Both the position numbers and the translations under genes were made by a program. Shown here piece after piece: positions 60,001 through 64,000 of a stretch of 64,000 bases of DNA. Numbering within the stretch: position 1 is the first letter of the stretch; each line of letters opens with the position of its first letter. The notes under the pieces were generated by a model. The model saw only the letters and a list, made by a program, of their open reading frames with translations. It was not told where the DNA came from and ran no database searches. Origin of the DNA: Mesostigma viride (taxonomy: Eukaryota > Streptophyta > Mesostigmatophyceae > Mesostigmatales > Mesostigmataceae); the NCBI GenBank assembly GCA_009746045.1, contig RPFO01000165.1:4005367-4069366 (forward strand). Reading direction: 5' to 3'.

Positions 60001-63000
60001 TAATTATCAAAAACGTGCCCCAGTCACGGCAGCCACAAGGGCGTAGGGACCCAGGGAACAGGCTGTCACGTGCCGATGTGCCTGTAGGGGCGAAAATGTG
60101 AAAGCAAGGCCTAGCCTTTTGACATCACCAGCGGCAGAGGGGAACCAGTGAAGCTTGCCACGTCATGTCTGCGGGTCAAGACTGAAACAACTTCAGGCTG
60201 TAAGACATCAGTTCCCCTACGGCAAATGTGCATGCTGGAACTTGCTGCTTTCTTGGGTGATCAATGGGATGTATTCAGTGGTGATCAATGGGATGTATTC
60301 AGTGGTGGTCAATGGGATGTATTCAGTGGTGGTCAATGGGATGTATTCAGTGGTGATCAATGGGATGTATTCAGTGGTGGTCAATGGGATGTATTCAGTG
60401 GTGGTCAATGGGATGTATTCAGTGGTGATCGATGGGATGTATTCAGCGGTGATCAATGGGATGTATTCAGTGGTGATCAATGGGATGTATTCAGCACATC
60501 AGATTGTATGTCGCTGGGTTGGAGATGAGACAAAGAATTAAGGCCCCTATTTGACATGTTCGCCTGCGACATACTTGCGAGCGTCTGCACGCGTGTGGAT
60601 GTATCTGCCTGCACCTGGTGAACATGTAAGTTTAATGGTAGATAGTGGTCCGCTAGTGGCTGTGCTCACGCTATGTGGTGAAATTGATCATGACATCAAG
60701 TAACATCCATCCTCTCGTTACCTCCCAAGTTGGCCCCACGCAGCCAGGCCATCGCCTGCCAATAGTTAGGCCTGCACCATGATGCAGAGAGAGTCCTCTG
60801 TGGCCTGCTCGATTGTGGCAGTGAGAGAAGCTAGTGCAAGCTAATCGAGGGCACCCTCCCTCCTCGCCGTGGATAGGGGTCGAAGGTTCCTTTATTGGTA
60901 CCCACGTGATGCTGTCTACGTGCAAATTTATGAATCGGCTTCCGCTGACCCATGCAACCTTGCTGGGAGGCCAAAGCATGTCCCAAAATGCGACTGAGCA
61001 ACATTCCCTGCCAACAACCTGTTGACTATTCCAGCTGCGAACAAGCACAGGAAGTTCTGCTCGCGCCCAGCTCGCCGCACGCGCCAACCACCCCAAGGTG
61101 TAGCAGCAACAACAGCAAAGGGAATAAGCGCCCAGGACTCAGCAACTACGGGCAGACAGGTGCCCTGAGACACTTTTGGCACAGATATTCCTGCCAGTAG
61201 CTCGAGGATGTGGATGTGATCATACCTGCAAAGCGATTCAAAGTGGTCCCGTTCAGACTGCAAGCAGCCAAGCCTGCGGACGGGGAGCCGAGGGGAGGGG
61301 TGTATGGGGAGCAACGTCAGGACAGCAACAAGTGACAGTAGAGGAAGCAAGGTGGCTGAGAGCGTCTTACTACAAGGGAAGAGCAACAAGTGACATCAGT
61401 GGTAGCAAGGTGGCTAAGAATATCTGACGATAAGAGAAGAGCAACAAGTGACATCAGTGGCTGAGAGTATAGGACAAGAAGGAAGATGTTCTCAAGCTCA
61501 AGTGAGATGTTCTCAAGCTGAAGTGAGACACAAAACGTGGGCAGGAAATCAGTGCAAGAGACCAGCTGTAATACTGGAACCGAGTCGCTGATAGATGCAT
61601 GCAGATGTCATTCAACTTATCACAAGCCACGTCATTCCCTCCTCCCCCCCTGTCTACTGCTAAGGAAGCGTAGACATTTGCCCCCTTTGTACCAAGACAT
61701 TTGCCCCGTATGTTTCATTTTTTTTCTTCACAAATAACCGTCTACTTGGGGACCAGCTGGTTGATTGAGGAGGATACCAGGCTGTATGCTACTCCATTCC
61801 AATTCTGTAAGCCCCTCCCATGAACTGCCTGAATCCTCCACCCTGTCATCCTTGCTATGCAGTCGAAGTAGTTTCTCACTTCTGCTTTTCTGAGTTAATA
61901 GTTAGTAACATAGTTTCTGATATCTTAGCTAATACCGCCAGCCGAGGCAACCACTTATCAGGTGGTCGGGAAAAAAAAAAAAATCCAATTTCAAGGTTCA
62001 GCTTGCCATGCCTAGTTTCTTCCATAGTTACTGCAAGCCAGCCCATAGGCCATGGTCCTTGCTGTGCACACCGCATCCGACCTTTGCACGCCGAGGCTGA
62101 TTTCAAGGATGCTGCTGCACAAGCTAGGCGATTCATAGTCCTCCCCCCCCCCGCAAAATAATGCATAATCCTGTGAGCTAGTGCCCATGACCCACAAATT
62201 CCTTTTTTACTAACAGTCCACAAATTCCTATAGTGGTAGTAGTTTATGAATATTCCTATTCAATGGCACTGCCAGAAGTGTGGAAACCGACCCTCCACAA
62301 GAGATCATCCTCCTGATGCATCGCGTTTCACACACTCCCACTTCCCAGGTCACACACTTCCAGGCCGCGCATCGCGTTTCATACACTCCCAGGCCACGCA
62401 TGTACCTGTGGATGCGGTGATGCTGGTGGTTGCGGCCGGCAGCATGGCGATAATCTGCTGCAGGAGGAACGACTTGCCCGTGCCTGCAACACGCCAGTAC
62501 CCATCCAAAGCGAAGTTTGAAGAGATGCAAAGGCTATCTGCCCGGAACTCAGAGTCACAGGATGGGACATGCACTGCCAACCAAGTGCCAGACCGGGAGA
62601 CAGTCACAAGGATCATGGATTGGAAGGGAGTAGGCCTATGACATCATGAATGGAAAAGCTCCTATCAGGATAAGCTTCACTTGATAAGCTCCTATGGGTG
62701 GATAATGTACTGCCAGGGTATGGATGGATAAGCTCCTCTCGGGATATGAAAGCTCCTATCGGCATAGCCTCTTATGGATGGATAAGCGCCAACGTAGTAT
62801 CCGGATAAGCCCGCTCAATCACTTTTCAACGGCTGCCATTCGTCCCTTGAATGCGAAGCCAGCTGGCCATACGCAGCAAGCAGATGCAGTTCGGTTTGAA
62901 ACCAATGGGCTAGAGAAGATGGAGCATGTGTCGAATAACCAACCAGTGTTTATCCATCTGACTATCAGCATACTCTGATGATACTATGTGCAAGTCAATT

Positions 63001-64000
63001 AATTAGTTAGTTAATTAATTAATTAATTAGTATGCTCTGATGATACCCACCGGCGCTCCCTGTGAAGAATACGTTCCCAGTACCAGTAGCACCAATAGTA
63101 CCATTACTTCTCGCAATACAACTAAGTATATAAAATAATTCAGTATATTAGGACACCCACCGGCGCTCCCCGTGAAGAACACGTTTCCTCCCGCGCGCAC
63201 CATCCCGAGCACCCGCGCCTGCTGCTCCGACAGCTCCACCTCTGCTGGCACCCGCAACGATGACGAGGGTCCCTGGCCGCCACCAGAACCCTGGCCGTGT
63301 GCCGGCTGGGATGCGCGCGTGGAGCCGTACGATGCGGTCGACACCTCATGCGCCGATGACTCGCCATTGGGCTCTCTTAGTCTCTTAGGGGGCAGGTAGA
63401 TCTTCACCTTGGATGACAGCTGGACACGGCTCAGGCCGCCGGATGGGTGGCCCGAGGACAAGTGGGGATTCTGTACGTTGCTAGCATTATCATCATCACG
63501 ATCATTGTCACCCTCCTCCTCCTCATCATCATTATGACGACTGGACAGCAAATTGTCACGATGACGAGACGCGTGCGCGGTGACGGATGTCGGAGCCCTG
63601 GTGGTACCAGAGCTATTCCCGACGCTCCGGCTGGCAGAATAGAAATAGGAATGGGCCGGCCCCTTGCCTTGAACCGTGGCTTGAGCACTGTCTGAGCCAC
63701 TTGAGACGCCAGCGCATGTCCTGGACGCACCGCCGCTGGTCCTTGCTGCCGCTGCTGCGCTGAGAGGCCGCTGTGCCGGATGCAAGTTTTGACCACCGGA
63801 CAGCCCTCTCGCCGCCGCTCCCAGGGATGTGGCGGATGCCGCTGCTGAGGATGGCCGATTTTCTTTCCCGAGCGCGGCGGCGATTTTCTGTGGCTTGGAA
63901 ACAGGCTTGGTTGAGGTAGTGGCGATTGGTTCCTCTACCGCCGCCCATGTGGAGAATGCCTTGCGGGGAAGCGGCTCCTCGGGGCTGTGCTGGAGGAGAG
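50852..64000 (-). CDS. PIF1: PIF1-family 5'-3' DNA helicase (5' end outside window)
   Basis: Spliced minus-strand gene. Readable exons in order: 64,000-63,161 (partial), 62,483-62,406, 59,842-59,706, 58,233-58,164, 57,383-57,230, 56,361-56,217, 55,246-55,121, 54,475-54,413, 52,783-52,689, 51,583-51,446, 51,020-50,852. All introns are GT-AG and every junction keeps phase. Motifs: Walker A GSAGTGKS (across intron 1), Walker [71 protein letters not shown] and [18 protein letters not shown], the full superfamily 1B set. PIF1 helicases unwind G-quadruplexes and act at telomeres, in mitochondrial DNA maintenance and at replication forks. The low-complexity N-terminus has an acidic tract and no Rep/HUH domain, which argues against a Helitron. 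The exon for the conserved GVAA...LHSFAG block was not found. Confidence 0.9.
51446..51583 (-). CDS. PIF1: PIF1 exon, motif V
   Basis: 138 bp. [40 protein letters not shown]. Donor gtgagc. Confidence 0.9.
52689..52783 (-). CDS. PIF1: PIF1 exon, LVNGARGVV
   Basis: 95 bp. [20 protein letters not shown] and LPVVRFT. Two diverged copies of its start lie in the upstream intron at about 53,133-53,180 and 53,216-53,262. Confidence 0.88.
52867..53112. repeat. (GAGCGA)n array in a PIF1 intron
   Basis: About 40 perfect hexamers, preceded by gagcgc variants. Coding-length period, so it is open in several frames but not coding. Confidence 0.95.
53441..53823. repeat. 39-bp minisatellite in a PIF1 intron (about 10 copies)
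   Basis: Unit starts gggaacagtaacagactggc, with a few C/T and A/G variants between copies. The period is divisible by 3, which creates artificial open frames on both strands. Confidence 0.95.
54413..54475 (-). CDS. PIF1: PIF1 exon, motif IV region
   Basis: 63 bp, phase 0 at both ends: [19 protein letters not shown] then VK. Donor gtaagt. Confidence 0.88.
55121..55246 (-). CDS. PIF1: PIF1 exon, LDVDGMNKR
   Basis: 126 bp, phase 0 at both ends. [20 protein letters not shown] then an acidic loop and GSILE. Confidence 0.85.
55889..56086. repeat. 64-bp tandem repeat in a PIF1 intron (3 copies)
   Basis: Unit begins tagccatcaagcaactacct and ends at cttatgtccacatg, nearly identical copies. Confidence 0.95.
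56217..56361 (-). CDS. PIF1: PIF1 exon, [11 protein letters not shown]
   Basis: 145 bp. [20 protein letters not shown] and [10 protein letters not shown], the latter a family hallmark. A diverged copy of its 3' half lies in the next intron at 56,101-56,152. Confidence 0.9.
57230..57383 (-). CDS. PIF1: PIF1 exon, motif III
   Basis: 154 bp. [38 protein letters not shown]. Donor gg|gtacgt gives the correct phase for FIQLLNAI in the next exon. Confidence 0.88.
57400..57500. repeat. Imperfect gggggccgt/cagtaacagcgg repeat in a PIF1 intron
   Basis: Three related units of about 34-54 bp (gtagtaatgggggccgta, cagtaacagcggccgtg) right beside the 57,383 acceptor. Confidence 0.8.
58164..58233 (-). CDS. 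PIF1: PIF1 exon between Walker B and motif III
   Basis: 70 bp. [20 protein letters not shown] then IFAG. Ends phase 1 and joins GDFHQLPPV in the next exon. Confidence 0.9.
58299..58720. repeat. 60-bp tandem repeat in a PIF1 intron (7 copies)
   Basis: Unit acaactcagaatatgggtgc ... agtttggatgatg, exact 60-bp period, about 95% between copies. Confidence 0.95.
59706..59842 (-). CDS. PIF1: PIF1 exon, Walker B
   Basis: 137 bp. [19 protein letters not shown] then [18 protein letters not shown] with the DE pair that coordinates Mg-ATP. Donor gtgagt, phase 0. Confidence 0.9.
60258..60494. repeat. 24-bp minisatellite in a PIF1 intron (about 10 copies)
   Basis: Unit gatcaatgggatgtattcag plus tggt. 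Period divisible by 3, open in several frames but non-coding. Confidence 0.95.
60880..60925 (+). mobile_element. Family-C retroposon 3' end (relic) in a PIF1 intron
   Basis: gaaggttcctttattggtac followed by the degenerate hairpin cacgtgatgctgtctacgtg (60,903-60,922) and an A+T remnant of the tail. Same body as at 13,930 and 8,100. Confidence 0.5.
62406..62483 (-). CDS. PIF1: PIF1 exon, Walker A
   Basis: 78 bp. Completes GSAG-TGKS and continues [20 protein letters not shown]. Acceptor ttgcag, donor gtacat, phase 1 on both sides. Confidence 0.85.
62985..63029 (+). mobile_element. 45-bp AATT-tail insertion in PIF1 intron 1
   Basis: tatgtgcaagtc plus an AATT/TTAG tract between imperfect 17-bp copies of gtatgctctgatgatac (62,968-62,984 and 63,030-63,046). 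Confidence 0.6.
63046..63077 (-). repeat. Duplicate of the PIF1 exon-1 end and splice donor
   Basis: About 32 bp with 2-3 mismatches to 63,154-63,186, covering the codons for VFFTGSAG and the gtgggt donor, 108 bp downstream in the intron. Confidence 0.8.
63161..64000 (-). CDS. PIF1: PIF1 first visible exon
   Basis: Open to the window edge without an ATG, so the start lies beyond 64,000. Low-complexity Ala/Ser-rich linker, acidic tract ([16 protein letters not shown]), then [16 protein letters not shown], and the helicase start [20 protein letters not shown] followed by FFTGSAG. Donor at 63,160, phase 1. Confidence 0.85.

Noticed and set aside
60148-60541. Repeat protein DQWDVFSG or NGMYSVV
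   Set aside because: 24-bp minisatellite in an intron, with two competing frames equally open.
50852-64000. Helitron (Rep-helicase) element
   Set aside because: The helicase has many introns, no Rep/HUH domain in the visible N-terminus, and no Helitron ends were seen. A host PIF1 gene fits better.

Overview
The window is nuclear DNA of a eukaryote. It contains a GT-AG spliced host gene with at least eleven readable exons, very long introns, dense retrotransposons and abundant microsatellites. The element types point to the green-algal lineage, because PAT/TOC/Kangaroo-like tyrosine-recombinase retrotransposons are well known from volvocine algae. This placement is an inference and I do not name a species.

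Layout. 1-6.8 kb: three host-like reading frames on the plus strand: the end of a zinc-finger protein, a chromo-like-domain protein with an acidic tail, and a secreted intronless SGNH-hydrolase-like protein. 6.8-9.07 kb: a pile of minus-strand LINE 3' ends and a SINE-like element. 9,085-30,983: one full-length LINE (about 5.5 kb of its own sequence, 10-bp target duplication) opened by three later insertions. These are a 6.76-kb DNA transposon (10,046-16,807, TA duplication), a 1.2-kb foldback element (17,477-18,692, TAA duplication) and an 8.4-kb copia-type LTR retrotransposon (20,103-28,542). Related LINE copies elsewhere in the window preserve the empty sites of the first two.

31-38.4 kb: little recognisable apart from a decayed Ty3/gypsy chromovirus pol end and a pair of tandem LTR-like repeats. 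38.4-43 kb: a second LINE copy on the minus strand that took in three further LINE-derived insertions, each with its own target duplication. 43-44.5 kb: a 488-bp MITE, a LINE 3' end and a minisatellite. 44,499-50,035: a degenerate PAT-like element with the diagnostic A1-ORFs-B1-A2-B2 split direct repeats. 50,852-64,000: a minus-strand PIF1-family DNA helicase gene whose 5' end lies beyond the window. Its exon phases fit together exactly, each long intron carries its own tandem repeat, and several exon edges are duplicated into neighbouring introns.

Unifying signal. Non-LTR elements here do not end in poly(A). They end in a (TTAA)n/(AATT)n tract preceded by a short hairpin, most often the 19-nt palindrome CACGTGAC-N3-GTCACGTG. 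Elements with unrelated bodies share this ending, which suggests a common 3'-end recognition signal for one reverse transcriptase. The other unusual system is the copia-type element. It carries an unrecognised extra ORF between the 5' LTR and gag, and its retropepsin-like domain lies after the integrase instead of before it.
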